A stretch of 45,189 nucleotides of DNA from the NCBI GenBank assembly GCA_003220475.1, contig QHSO01000006.1, positions 1-45,189 of the forward strand, in the 5' to 3' direction. The notes beneath the pieces were generated by a model. That model did not search any database. It saw only the letters and a list, made by a program, of their open reading frames with translations, and was not told where the DNA came from. The position numbers were made by a program, and so were the translations under genes. How positions within the stretch are numbered: the stretch's first letter is position 1; every line of letters starts with the position of its first letter. Below, piece by piece: positions 8,281 to 16,342 of this stretch. Origin of the DNA: Candidatus Rokuibacteriota bacterium (lineage in GTDB: Bacteria > Methylomirabilota > Methylomirabilia > Rokubacteriales > CSP1-6).

Positions 8281-8346
8281 CTACACCACGGCCGCGACCC
8301 GCTCGGGCACGCGGAGCCGATACACCCGCACCGGCTCATCGGCGCG
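8281..8346 (-). pseudogene. Remnant of a class III cyclase 3' end
   Basis: On the minus strand this stretch reads DEPVRVYRLRVPERVAAVV and then a TAG stop (8281-8283). The intact cyclase at 9897-12284 ends GEPVRVYRLRVPEPVGVGA and stop, sharing 12 consecutive residues (EPVRVYRLRVPE). At DNA level 8301-8337 matches 9917-9953 at 35 of 37 positions. No other part of a cyclase is present upstream of it; the AraC gene ends 14 nt away. It is a relic of a duplicated or displaced cyclase gene end. Confidence 0.7.
8301..8337. repeat. 37-nt direct repeat, copy 1
   Basis: 35 of 37 bases match 9917-9953 in the same orientation. The two copies flank a 1.6-kb segment holding the AraC gene and the 104-aa hypothetical gene. 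This copy lies within the cyclase-tail remnant. Confidence 0.8.
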
Positions 8347-8359
8347 CGCTGAGGTCGCG

Positions 8360-9385
8360 CTAACGGCTGACGCGCTGGCGGCGGTGGTCGGAGGGCGTTG
8401 AGCCGGTCCAGCGCTTGAAGGCGCGGTTGAAGGCGCTCACCTCGGAGTAGCCGAGCAGGTAGGCGACTTCCGTCAGCGTGATCTCGGAGTCGGCGAGGTG
8501 ACGCAGGGCGAATCGCCGGCGCGTGTCGTCGACCAGTCCCTTGAAGTCCGCGCCGTACTCGCGGAGCCGCCGCTGCAGCGTACGACCGCCGATCGCCAGT
8601 CGCCGCGCCACGTGGCTGAGCGACGGCTCGCCATGTCGGACCGACTCGCCGATGGCGCGCCGCACCGATTGAACAAAATCGTCCCCGGGTGGGAGCTCCG
8701 AGAGCGCATCGTCGAGATAGCGCTGCATGATCGGATAGAGCCGCGCGTCGGCCGCCGGGATCGCCCGCTCGCACAGCTCGCTCTCGACGACCAGCGCGTT
8801 GTGCTCGCGCCCGAACGTCACCGGCGCGCTGAACACGCGGTACAGCTCCGAGACGTCGACGGGCTCGGGATGCTCGAACTGCACCTCGACCGGCGACCAG
8901 TTGCTGCCCGCCATCAATCGGACCGCGCCGAGGCCGACGGCCATGCTGCACTCCTGGTGCTGCCGGCGGATCTCGACCGGGACGTCGGTCAGACGATGGC
9001 GCAGATACGCCCACTTCTCTTCGCGCACGAACGACGCCTCGGCGCCCGTGTTGTGCACGCGCAGGTAGCGCGCGGCGTTCTCGAACGCGATGCCCATCGT
9101 GGGCGAGTTCACGACGATGTAGGCCAGCGCGCCGAGATTCTTGGGGTGGTAGTGCTCGCCGAAGTGCAGACCGAACGCGTCATCGCCGGTCGCCCGCGCC
9201 GCCGCCTCGAGCACGCGCGCGAAGTCGGCGTCGGCGATGAATCCGTGAGGATCGCCGAGCGTGCGGCGATCCAGCCCGAGTGGTCCGAGGACCTCGTCCG
9301 GATCGCGGCCGCGGGCTTCGATCATTTCGAGCAGCCCGGTCGCCGCGGTGAGCGAGATCATCGCCCGCCGCGCCCCGCGGCTCAT
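8360..9385 (-). CDS. AraC-family transcriptional regulator with arabinose-binding-like N-domain
   Basis: A 341-aa regulator. Residues ~10-215 resemble the PF12625-type ligand domain of the OruR/ArgR-like AraC group (HYHPKNLGALAYIVVNSPTM is typical). Residues ~235-335 are a double helix-turn-helix: SLSHVARRLAIGGRTLQRRL and ITLTEVAYLLGYSEVSAFNR, then FKRWTGSTPSDHR. These regulators sense small amino or organic compounds and usually activate neighbouring genes. GTG 9388, ATG 9385 and ATG 9361 are all possible starts, none with a clear ribosome site; 9385 is used. Direct repeats at 9413-9441 may be its operator. The divergent 104-aa gene is a natural target. Confidence 0.88.
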   Translation of the reverse strand: MSRGARRAMISLTAATGLLEMIEARGRDPDEVLGPLGLDRRTLGDPHGFIADADFARVLEAAARATGDDAFGLHFGEHYHPKNLGALAYIVVNSPTMGIAFENAARYLRVHNTGAEASFVREEKWAYLRHRLTDVPVEIRRQHQECSMAVGLGAVRLMAGSNWSPVEVQFEHPEPVDVSELYRVFSAPVTFGREHNALVVESELCERAIPAADARLYPIMQRYLDDALSELPPGDDFVQSVRRAIGESVRHGEPSLSHVARRLAIGGRTLQRRLREYGADFKGLVDDTRRRFALRHLADSEITLTEVAYLLGYSEVSAFNRAFKRWTGSTPSDHRRQRVSR

Positions 9386-9412
9386 CACCGCGCTTGGGCG
9401 GCGCGGCGCGCG

Positions 9413-9441
9413 CGGTCAAGTGAATGTCGCCGTCGGTCAAG
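9413..9441. promoter_or_regulatory. Two CGGTCAAG direct repeats spaced 21 bp: candidate AraC operator
   Basis: CGGTCAAG occurs at 9413-9420 and again at 9434-9441, start to start 21 bp, or two helical turns. They sit between the divergent AraC gene and the 104-aa gene. Same-face direct half-sites about 21 bp apart are the classic layout for AraC-family dimers. The site is inferred from spacing and position only. Confidence 0.45.
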
Positions 9442-9477
9442 ACGCGCGGCCCGAGGACCCGCTAGCGTTGCCGTCGT

Positions 9478-9792
9478 ATGGTCGAGCGCCGATGGGTCGA
9501 CAACGTCGAATACTACGAGTACGAGCCGGCAACGATCGAATACAATCCGCTCTTCAACGCCTTCACCGTCGCGAGAGCCGACGTCTATTCGCCCGATCGT
9601 CGCCATCGCGTGATGCTCGTCGTCGTCGTGGCCGAAGCCGAGGTCTCGGGCGCGCGGCTGACCGGCGAGGAAGTCATCGGTCGCGGTCGCTCCCTGCTGG
9701 CGCGTCTCGTCGCCGAGCAGCAGCGGAGCATCGAGCACCTGGTGACCAGCAGCTGGGAGGTCTACTCCATCACGGGCATGCGGCTGCACTGA
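9478..9792 (+). CDS. Hypothetical protein, 104 aa
   Basis: Begins with MVERRWVDNVEYYEYEPA; a hydrophobic strand, HRVMLVVVVAEAEV, follows mid-protein and then a helical segment (RGRSLLARLVAEQQRSIEHL). It is acidic and Tyr-rich at the N-terminus, unlike the Arg-rich shadow frames here, which supports real coding. No signal peptide or membrane helix is evident and I recognise no family. It is transcribed away from the AraC gene and may be its target. No clear ribosome site precedes the ATG. Confidence 0.55.
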   Translation: MVERRWVDNVEYYEYEPATIEYNPLFNAFTVARADVYSPDRRHRVMLVVVVAEAEVSGARLTGEEVIGRGRSLLARLVAEQQRSIEHLVTSSWEVYSITGMRLH

Positions 9793-9896
9793 GCTCACGC
9801 CACGACGCTGACCGCGGCGGGTCCGCACCGCAATCGGACTTTCGTCCCATGGCCGCGACGAGACGCGGCGGCGGCAGCGCGGCGACGCCCCGCGCG

Positions 9897-12284
9897 TCAG
9901 GCGCCGACGCCGACGGGCTCGGGCACGCGGAGCCGGTACACGCGCACCGGCTCGCCGACGTTGCGCAACGGCACCTCGCCGAGATCCTCCAGACCGACGC
10001 GCGAGGGCAGCCGCGCCACCGTCGCCTCGCCGAGATGGATCGCGTCGTCGCCCAGCGCGGCGAGCCGCGCGGCGACGTTCGTCACCGGGCCGGACGCCGT
10101 GTACGTCCAGCGCGTGCCGGCGGTGCCCTCGATCTTCGTCGCGCCGACGCCCGCGCGGCCCGAGTTCACGCCAACGTGCAGCACAATCGGCTCGTCGAGC
10201 GGCTCCGCGGCGTTGATGTCGTTCGCGCGGTGCAGCAGCGCCATCGCGGTGGCCACCGCGGCGCGGGCGTGACGGCGGGGATCGGCGTCCTGGAAAATCA
10301 CCATGAGACCGTCGCCGGCCGTCTCGTTGACGTCGCCGCCGCGCTTGAGGATCTCGTCGAGGAACGCGCCGAAGTAGCGCTCGACGAGCCGGTCCACCGT
10401 CGCGGCGTCCAGGCGTCCGGCCAGCCGCGTGTAGCCGGCGATGTCGACGAACAATACCGAGACGTCGGTCTCGCGCTTGGCGAACTCGGGCGCGTCCGGC
10501 GCCTGCTCGATCAGGCGTTGCACCGTGCGCGGCACGAACTTAGACAGGCCGGCGCGGATCGACTCGAGAATCTGCACGCGACGCAGCGCCGCCTGCAGCG
10601 CGTGATATGCGCGTGCGTGCTCGAGGGCGACGGCGCCCTGCGTCGCAATGATGCGCAGGTTGCGCAGGTCGTCCGAAGTGTACGGCGCGCCGCCACGCCG
10701 AGCACCGAGGACCAGCAGCGCGGTCAAGCGATCGCGAAAGACGATCGGCACTGCGACGTCGGCCTCGAGCGCGTCGAGGTCCGCCAGGCAGGCGGCGCGG
10801 ATGTCCTCGAAAGCGGGATCGGCCAGGAGCGTCTCGCGTGAGAGCGGCGTGCGCCGGCCGGCCAGGCATGTGGCCAAAACCGTGTCCGCGCCCAGCCCGT
10901 CGCCTCGGCCCACACGGCGAAATGCTCCACGCTCGTCGTTGGCGAGAAAGAGTGCGACGTGCCCCGGGTGCAGCAGCTCGTCGATCGTCCCCGTGATCAA
11001 CGCCGCGAGACGGTCAAGGTCGAGCGTGGTCGTCATGGCGTCGGCCAGCCGCACCAGCGCCTGGCCCGCATTGTACCGGGCGCGGAAGAACACGCGATCG
11101 ATCAGCGCCTGTGTGCGGGCATAGAGCCGGTTGACGACGAGCACGACGACGAATGCCACGACGAGCGGCGTCATCATGCCCGACATTCCGACATCCAGCC
11201 GACCGAAAAGCACGTTCAGGCCGGTGAGCAGTCCCGCGTAGCCAAGGGCGACGACAGCGGTGGCGACGGAGTAGATCGTCCCCACGCGCACGACCGTGCG
11301 GATGTCGAAGAGTTGGTAGCGCACGATGGCGTACGCCACCGCGAGCGGGAAGACGAACGTCAGCTGCCACAGCTCGTGGAAGAAGGGGATCGGCTGGTGG
11401 AGCACGACCTCCACGGTGGTTCCGACGACAGGCGCCAGGTACCCGATGCCGAAGCCGGCCAGCAGCACGCGCGCACGCTGGCGCACGAGCGGCGTGGTGC
11501 CGGTGCGCGCGGTCTGCGCCAGACTGACGAGCAGCTCGACGAGCGCCGCCGTCCAGTAGATCGCGACGAGCCCCGCGCCGGCGGCCCACGAGTCGCGCGA
11601 CATCGGCACCTGTAACCAGAGCCACAGCGCCGCGGACGCTGCGTACGGGACCCAGACGCTGCGCGGCCATCGGCGGGCGAGCGACGTGCGCTCGGGGAAG
11701 ACGAGTGCGAGATGCACGAGGATCCCTGGCAGGAACGTCCACGCCACGAAGAACAGCTTCGTGAAGCGATGCGTCCCCGACAGGTCCCAGTAGCCCACGT
11801 TCACGACGACCGTCGTCAGACAGAACACGACGAACAGCCGGGTGCTCGGCCCGCTCGGGCGCAACAGGGCGACCAGCGCGCCGAGAGCGAGGACGAGGAT
11901 CCCGCCGGCCAGGTACTGAATGACGTAATGCTTGAACGTGCCGAGCGTCATCTCGCGGCTCGGAGCGTCTTCCTCGACGAGCGAGCCGCTGCGCACGAGC
12001 AGGTAGCGCATGCGCGTGCCGGGCGGATGGCGCTCGACCTCTTTCTGGAGCTGGCGCGAGGACGTGACGACCTGGCCGTTGACGGCGCGCACGAGGTCGA
12101 GGGGCTCGACGCGCTCGCGCTGGATGCCGCCGACGCCCACGAGGAGATTTTCCATCACGGGGAAGCCCGTCCACGCGCGGCCGATCATCCGCCACGCGTC
12201 GTGGGTGACGACGGCCATGAAGAGCGCGGCGAGGGCGATCAGCAGGACATAGGCAGACGTTTCGAGTCGAGTCCAGCGCTGCAT
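9897..12284 (-). CDS. Membrane sensor class III adenylate/guanylate cyclase (PDZ-like, multi-TM, GAF, cyclase)
   Basis: A 795-aa receptor-type cyclase. In order: one N-terminal membrane helix (about 10-30); an extracytoplasmic PDZ-like segment (about 45-105, with LDLVRAVNGQVV and HPPGTRMRYLLVR); about seven membrane helices (about 115-385); a GAF-like domain (about 405-560); and a class III cyclase domain (about 590-785). Metal-binding aspartates are in LFVDIAGYTRLA and ETAGDGLMVIF, and the transition-state Asn/Arg are in VTNVAARLAAL. The usual YTVIGDxVN stretch reads YTASGPVTN, so the base-selecting Asp is replaced by Pro and ATP versus GTP preference cannot be assigned. It should couple an envelope or membrane signal to cyclic nucleotide output. 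Its last codons are duplicated at 8281-8346. Confidence 0.9.
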   Translation of the reverse strand: MQRWTRLETSAYVLLIALAALFMAVVTHDAWRMIGRAWTGFPVMENLLVGVGGIQRERVEPLDLVRAVNGQVVTSSRQLQKEVERHPPGTRMRYLLVRSGSLVEEDAPSREMTLGTFKHYVIQYLAGGILVLALGALVALLRPSGPSTRLFVVFCLTTVVVNVGYWDLSGTHRFTKLFFVAWTFLPGILVHLALVFPERTSLARRWPRSVWVPYAASAALWLWLQVPMSRDSWAAGAGLVAIYWTAALVELLVSLAQTARTGTTPLVRQRARVLLAGFGIGYLAPVVGTTVEVVLHQPIPFFHELWQLTFVFPLAVAYAIVRYQLFDIRTVVRVGTIYSVATAVVALGYAGLLTGLNVLFGRLDVGMSGMMTPLVVAFVVVLVVNRLYARTQALIDRVFFRARYNAGQALVRLADAMTTTLDLDRLAALITGTIDELLHPGHVALFLANDERGAFRRVGRGDGLGADTVLATCLAGRRTPLSRETLLADPAFEDIRAACLADLDALEADVAVPIVFRDRLTALLVLGARRGGAPYTSDDLRNLRIIATQGAVALEHARAYHALQAALRRVQILESIRAGLSKFVPRTVQRLIEQAPDAPEFAKRETDVSVLFVDIAGYTRLAGRLDAATVDRLVERYFGAFLDEILKRGGDVNETAGDGLMVIFQDADPRRHARAAVATAMALLHRANDINAAEPLDEPIVLHVGVNSGRAGVGATKIEGTAGTRWTYTASGPVTNVAARLAALGDDAIHLGEATVARLPSRVGLEDLGEVPLRNVGEPVRVYRLRVPEPVGVGA
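9917..9953. repeat. 37-nt direct repeat, copy 2 (within cyclase 3' end)
   Basis: Encodes part of the C-terminal EPVRVYRLRVPE of the intact cyclase on the minus strand; matches 8301-8337 at 35 of 37 bases. Confidence 0.8.
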
Positions 12285-12321
12285 CGGTCGAGTGTACCTC
12301 AGGCGTCCCGGCGCCGAGCGC

Positions 12322-13563
12322 TCACGTGCGCCCGACGAGGGGACCGAAGCGCGACAGCAGCTCCGTTTCCGAAAGGTTGCCGGCTTTGGCCAGCGCGGCG
12401 AGCGACTCCGGCGTGGCGAAGTCTTCGGGCTTGAGCCGAATCATGTACGCCGCCAGCGTCTGGTACATCTCGGACTCGACGTCGACGTAGCGCACGCGGA
12501 CTTTGCCGGTCTTGGGATCGAGCATCAGGCCGAACGGAACGGGCACGAGGCGGCCGGCCTGGATGGTCACCATCGCGTTGCTGCCGCCTTCGAGCAGGAA
12601 GCGGACGGCCCAGTAGCCGAGGCTGCGGCAGTACGAGATGTCGTGCGCACCCGGCGGGGAGCAGCGGAGCTCGTAGCCGAGCTCCTTGGCGGTGATCGTC
12701 ACGTCGACGCCGCGGCTCTTCAGGCTGGCGGTGACGCGATCCTTGAGGATCTGACCGAGATCCAGCTCGGCGAGCCGCACGTTGCCGTAGGCATCGCGCT
12801 CGACGTCGCCGAGCGTGGTGAGATCGAGCTTCTCGCCGAGGCCTTCCGAGAGGATTGCCACGCCGTGCTCGCGGCCCTGGACACGCCGCTTGATGATGGC
12901 GCCCTCGAGCGTGTCGGCGATTGTGTCGAGCGAGATCTGCGGCGCGGAGAACTCCTCGGCGATGAGCGTGAGCGTGGCCGCCGCCGAGCCGCCGATCCCG
13001 AGCGCGAGATGGCCGGCGTGCCGGCCCATGACGGTGACGAAGAACCAGCGCTCGGTGGTCTGCGCGTCCTGCATGAGGTTGCGGACGAGCTCCTTGCCCA
13101 GATTGCACGCGGTGGTGAAGCCGAAGGTGACGACGTCGCCCGGCAGCGGCAGGTCGTTGTCGATCGTCTTGGGCACGTGCGCCACCGTGAGCCCCGGCAC
13201 CTGCTTGGCCAGCCGCGACGCGGAATAGGCCGTGTCGTCGCCGCCGATGGTGATGAGGTGATTGACACCGAGCCGCTGGAGCGCATCGCCGACCTGGCCG
13301 ACGCTCTCCGCGGATTTGCTCGGGTTCGTGCGCGAGGTGCGGATGATCGAGCCGCCGTCGAAGTGGATGCGCGAGGTGTCATTGATCTCGAGCTCGGTGA
13401 CGTGCTGCGTGTCACCCTGCACGAGCCACTTGAAGCCGTCGTAACAGCCGAGCACGCGCAGGCCGTGATTACGCGCCTCGATGGTGGCGGCGGCGAGGAC
13501 CGCGTTGATGCCCGGCGCCGGGCCGCCGCCCACCAGGATCGCGAGCGTCTTCTTGGCGTTCAT
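12322..13563 (-). CDS. pfp: 6-phosphofructokinase, pyrophosphate-dependent type
   Basis: A 413-aa phosphofructokinase-fold protein that phosphorylates fructose 6-phosphate, reversibly if PPi-linked. VGGGPAPGINAVL (11-23) is the phosphate-donor loop. GGDDT (107-111) has the second Asp typical of PPi-dependent enzymes; ATP-dependent ones have GGDGS/T. PKTIDND (131-137) also marks the PPi group, and MGRHAGHLA (about residue 180) binds substrate. The length exceeds bacterial PfkA (~320 aa) and fits PPi-type enzymes. It starts 2 nt after the stop of the upstream aldolase-like gene, so the two are probably translated together. Donor use is inferred from motifs. Confidence 0.9.
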   Translation of the reverse strand: MNAKKTLAILVGGGPAPGINAVLAAATIEARNHGLRVLGCYDGFKWLVQGDTQHVTELEINDTSRIHFDGGSIIRTSRTNPSKSAESVGQVGDALQRLGVNHLITIGGDDTAYSASRLAKQVPGLTVAHVPKTIDNDLPLPGDVVTFGFTTACNLGKELVRNLMQDAQTTERWFFVTVMGRHAGHLALGIGGSAAATLTLIAEEFSAPQISLDTIADTLEGAIIKRRVQGREHGVAILSEGLGEKLDLTTLGDVERDAYGNVRLAELDLGQILKDRVTASLKSRGVDVTITAKELGYELRCSPPGAHDISYCRSLGYWAVRFLLEGGSNAMVTIQAGRLVPVPFGLMLDPKTGKVRVRYVDVESEMYQTLAAYMIRLKPEDFATPESLAALAKAGNLSETELLSRFGPLVGRT

Positions 13564-13565
13564 GC

Positions 13566-14627
13566 TCAGCGCACCTCGCCGCGCGCCGCGACCGGCCACA
13601 CGGCCTCCACCGTGCCGTCGCGCACGCCGTAGACCTCGTCCACCATGTTGCTCACCACGCAGCAGTGATTGGGCACGACCTCGACGACGTCGCCGATCTG
13701 CGGCCGCGCGCGACAGGCCGAGAGCTCGACCACGCCGTGCTCCTCGGACAGGGTGACGACCGTGGCCTCCGGGTACTCGAGCACGTGCCCGTAGCCCGTC
13801 ACCGTGTAGAGATCGGAGGTGAAGACCTTGCTCCCCGCGTCGAGGATCGCGCGGTCGGCGGTCGGCCGGCTCACCACCGTGCAGCGCACGCGCATGGCGC
13901 AGTCGTCCCACGTCGCCGTGCCGGAGGCCACGACCATACGGTCGTTGTAGATGTACGTCCCGGCGCGGTGCTCGGTGAGCTGCGGGATCGACTGCGCGGT
14001 GAAGATCGCCGGCGTGCCGCCGCCCGAGACGACCGGCACGGCGGTGCCGTCGCGCTTGAACAGCTCGAGGGCACGCTCGAGGAAGGCGCGGGTGCCGGGC
14101 TCGCGATTGGGAAACGTCATGAGCCCCTCGAAGCGCAGGCCCGGCAGCCGCATGGCCGTGCGCGCCAGCTCGAGCGCGGCCTCGGGCGTCTGCACGCCGT
14201 TGCGGCCGAAGCCCGTGTCGCACTCGACGAGGAACGGAACCTCCACGCCGCCCGCGCGCGCGCCCTCCGAGATCGCGCGCGCGACCACGTCGTTGTCGAA
14301 CACGACGGCCAGCCGACGCAGCCGCCGCGTCAGGGCGACCAGCCGCTCGACCTTGGCGCGGCCGATCACGTTGAACGTGAGCAGCACGTCATCGGCGACC
14401 CCCGCGTCGGTGAAGACCTCGACCTCACCGAGCTTCTGGCAGGTGATGCCGACGGCGCCGGCGGCCATTTGCATGCGGCCCAGCGCAGGAATCTTGTGGG
14501 TCTTCACGTGCGGCCGATTGGCGATGCCGAGCCGGGCGAGATGGTCGTGGACGCGCCGGATGTTGCGCTCGACGATGTCGAGGCGGACGGTCACCGCGGG
14601 CGTATCGAGCTCAGTTACACGGGTCAT
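13566..14627 (-). CDS. D-threonine aldolase / D-serine dehydratase-like PLP enzyme (alanine racemase fold)
   Basis: A 353-aa fold-type III PLP enzyme. RPHVKTHKI (38-46) carries the PLP lysine (K42). A GGGTP phosphate loop follows mid-protein (VVSGGGTPAIF). PNHCCVVSNMVDEVYGV near the C-terminus supplies the His and Cys that hold the divalent metal next to PLP in D-threonine aldolase and eukaryotic-type D-serine dehydratase. It cleaves or deaminates D-beta-hydroxy amino acids; which one cannot be told. ATG at 14627 has a weak ribosome site. It is tightly coupled to the downstream phosphofructokinase, though a metabolic link is not obvious. Confidence 0.88.
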   Translation of the reverse strand: MTRVTELDTPAVTVRLDIVERNIRRVHDHLARLGIANRPHVKTHKIPALGRMQMAAGAVGITCQKLGEVEVFTDAGVADDVLLTFNVIGRAKVERLVALTRRLRRLAVVFDNDVVARAISEGARAGGVEVPFLVECDTGFGRNGVQTPEAALELARTAMRLPGLRFEGLMTFPNREPGTRAFLERALELFKRDGTAVPVVSGGGTPAIFTAQSIPQLTEHRAGTYIYNDRMVVASGTATWDDCAMRVRCTVVSRPTADRAILDAGSKVFTSDLYTVTGYGHVLEYPEATVVTLSEEHGVVELSACRARPQIGDVVEVVPNHCCVVSNMVDEVYGVRDGTVEAVWPVAARGEVR

Positions 14628-14680
14628 CGAATGGAGTGAACCACGAACGATGCGGCAGCGCCAAGCTTCCCGGCGATGCC

Positions 14681-15724
14681 TCAGCGGCGCGGGCGGTTGG
14701 GCGTGTCGCGCTCGGGGGCTGGCGAGGCACTCGATGCTCTGAGATCGAGCATCGGAGGCAGGTCTGCCGGCCAGCCTTGTGAGATCTGCAGTCGGGCGAG
14801 CCTGTTCATCCGGTCGAGAATGTCCGCGACCCGCGCGATGGCCTCGCGGCACGCGTCGATGCGCGCCTGCATCTCGGGCGCCGCCGTGCGCGCGATGAGG
14901 TCGATGCTGCCATAGATCACGGCCAGCGGGTTGTTGATCTCGTGGGCGGCCGCGTGGGCGAGGCTCGCCACGTGCTGCCGGAGATCCTCCCGGCGGCGGT
15001 CCTCTTCCATCCGCCGGTGGTCGGTGATGTCGCGCGTGAAGCAGCGGATGTGCACGAAGCGTCCGTCTTCCCAGAGCCCATTGGCGGAGATCAGCACGTG
15101 CCGGATCGAGCCATCGCGCGCTCGCAGCCGCGCTTCCCACGCGTCCACGGCCTCGCCGCTGCCGAGCCGCGCCAGGATGTCGGTGACCGCGTCACGGTCG
15201 ACGTGGAAATCGGCGACGTGGCGGCCGACGTACTCCTCGCGGGTGTAGCCGAGCAGGTCGAGCTCCGTCTGGTTGACGCGCAGCACGGTGCCGTCGGGCC
15301 CGATCCACTGCAGGCCCAGCGCGGCGTTCTCGAAGAAGTCGGCCAGCGCGCGCTCGCTGCCCGCCAGCGCGGCCTCCGCGCGCGCCCGCTCGGTGATGTC
15401 CAGCGCGACGCCGAGCACGCCGACGATCTCCGCGCCGCCGGCGCGCCACGGCTCCACGTGCACCCGGTACACGCGTCGCTCCTGCTCGTGCTCATAGACG
15501 GTCGGCACGCCGCCGAGCGCAGCGAGGTGGGCGGCCAGCGTCGGATCGGCGGGATCGGGCGTGCCGAGATAATCGCTGAGGGAGAGACCGACGACTTCGT
15601 CGGCACCGAGACCGAGCGCAGCGAGCCCGGCGCCGCGCGAGTAGACGAAGCGCAGGTCGAGATCGGTCGCCCACACGATGGCCGGTAATTGCTCGAGCAG
15701 CAGTCGAAAATCGATCTCTTTCAC
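14681..15724 (-). CDS. PAS-PAS-DHp protein: histidine kinase-like without ATPase domain
   Basis: A 347-aa protein. PAS 1 (about 5-110) ends with the linker LGVALDITERARAEA; PAS 2 (about 120-240) ends CFTRDITDHRRMEE. A histidine-kinase dimerisation helix with H-box LAHAAAHEINNPLAVIYGSI follows, plus the second DHp helix (IARVADILDRMNRLARLQ). The protein then stops after about 35 Pro/Ser/Arg-rich residues, and no HATPase_c motif (N, G1, F, G2 boxes) is present. It cannot autophosphorylate by itself; it may heterodimerise with a full kinase, be phosphorylated in trans, or be a decayed kinase. No response regulator is adjacent. An AT-rich promoter candidate lies upstream. Confidence 0.85.
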   Translation of the reverse strand: MKEIDFRLLLEQLPAIVWATDLDLRFVYSRGAGLAALGLGADEVVGLSLSDYLGTPDPADPTLAAHLAALGGVPTVYEHEQERRVYRVHVEPWRAGGAEIVGVLGVALDITERARAEAALAGSERALADFFENAALGLQWIGPDGTVLRVNQTELDLLGYTREEYVGRHVADFHVDRDAVTDILARLGSGEAVDAWEARLRARDGSIRHVLISANGLWEDGRFVHIRCFTRDITDHRRMEEDRRREDLRQHVASLAHAAAHEINNPLAVIYGSIDLIARTAAPEMQARIDACREAIARVADILDRMNRLARLQISQGWPADLPPMLDLRASSASPAPERDTPNRPRR

Positions 15725-15782
15725 GTCGTATCCGCTAACGGCAAATAGACCACCCGTCGTGCGCGGCGGGAAGACGGGAAAA

Positions 15783-15812
15783 TATTTACCCTGTTGCGCC
15801 AGGAAGTGTCAG
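15783..15812 (-). promoter_or_regulatory. Candidate promoter of the PAS-PAS-DHp gene
   Basis: On the minus strand CTGACA (15812-15807) is followed after 18 nt by TAAATA (15788-15783), about 58 nt before the start codon. It is embedded in an AT-rich, nearly palindromic stretch (15776-15791, GGGAAAATATTTACCC) that stands out in this GC-rich DNA. The -10 matches consensus only in part. Confidence 0.35.
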
Positions 15813-15825
15813 TCGCGCCGGCGCC

Positions 15826-16320
15826 TCAGAAGTACGCGATCAGGCGCCCACACGCGATCACGCTCACCCAGAGCGCGATGGACAGCGCGCCGTTGACGCG
15901 TGCGGCGAGCGGCGCGCGCAGTTCCGTGTCCCAGTCGCCGACCGTGCGGAACGGCCAGCGGTGGAAGACGCCCGCGTTCAGGAACGCGGCGAGGAGCAGC
16001 ACGAGCTTGAGTCGCAGCGCGGGGTTCGCGGCCATCTCGGTGGCGTGCGCGGCGAACATCAGCACGCCCGTGGGCAGGACCAACAGCAGGCTCCCGCGCG
16101 CCCACGGCAGCAGGTGACGTTCGAGCGCGCTCACGGCCAGCGGCCGCGAGCGGCCCAGCAGTCGCGTGTCGAACATGAGCGCCGCGCCCACGAGCGTGAC
16201 GAAGCCGACGATGTGGGCGATCTCCACGGCGGGATAGAGCCACGTCCACTGCCGCATGGCGACGGCGACGCTCGAGGTCTCGAGCCACACGAGCCAGGCG
16301 GGGCCGCTCGGTGGGTGCAT
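15826..16320 (-). CDS. DUF6644-like four-helix membrane protein
   Basis: A 164-aa integral membrane protein with about four hydrophobic helices. WTWLYPAVEIAHIVGFVTLV with its conserved membrane His, followed by MFDTRLLGRSRPL, is the hallmark of the DUF6644 family. A second segment (RGSLLLVLPTGVLMFAAHAT) and C-terminal ALSIALWVSVIACGRLIAYF complete it. The function of the family is unknown; its membrane histidines suggest haem or metal binding, which is only a guess. It shares orientation with the DUF6152 gene 22 nt downstream, and the two families are often found together in this type of genome. Confidence 0.8.
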   Translation of the reverse strand: MHPPSGPAWLVWLETSSVAVAMRQWTWLYPAVEIAHIVGFVTLVGAALMFDTRLLGRSRPLAVSALERHLLPWARGSLLLVLPTGVLMFAAHATEMAANPALRLKLVLLLAAFLNAGVFHRWPFRTVGDWDTELRAPLAARVNGALSIALWVSVIACGRLIAYF

Positions 16321-16342
16321 CAGCGAGCGTCCCGCCGCCGGC

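Noticed and set aside
8148-9014. N-terminal extension of the DinB-like gene up to 9014
   Set aside because: The frame is open but overlaps the AraC coding region and the cyclase remnant; a GGAGG supports the start at 8147.
13564-14223. N-terminal extension of the phosphofructokinase frame
   Set aside because: It lies within the aldolase-like gene; the PFK fold begins at the ATG at 13563.
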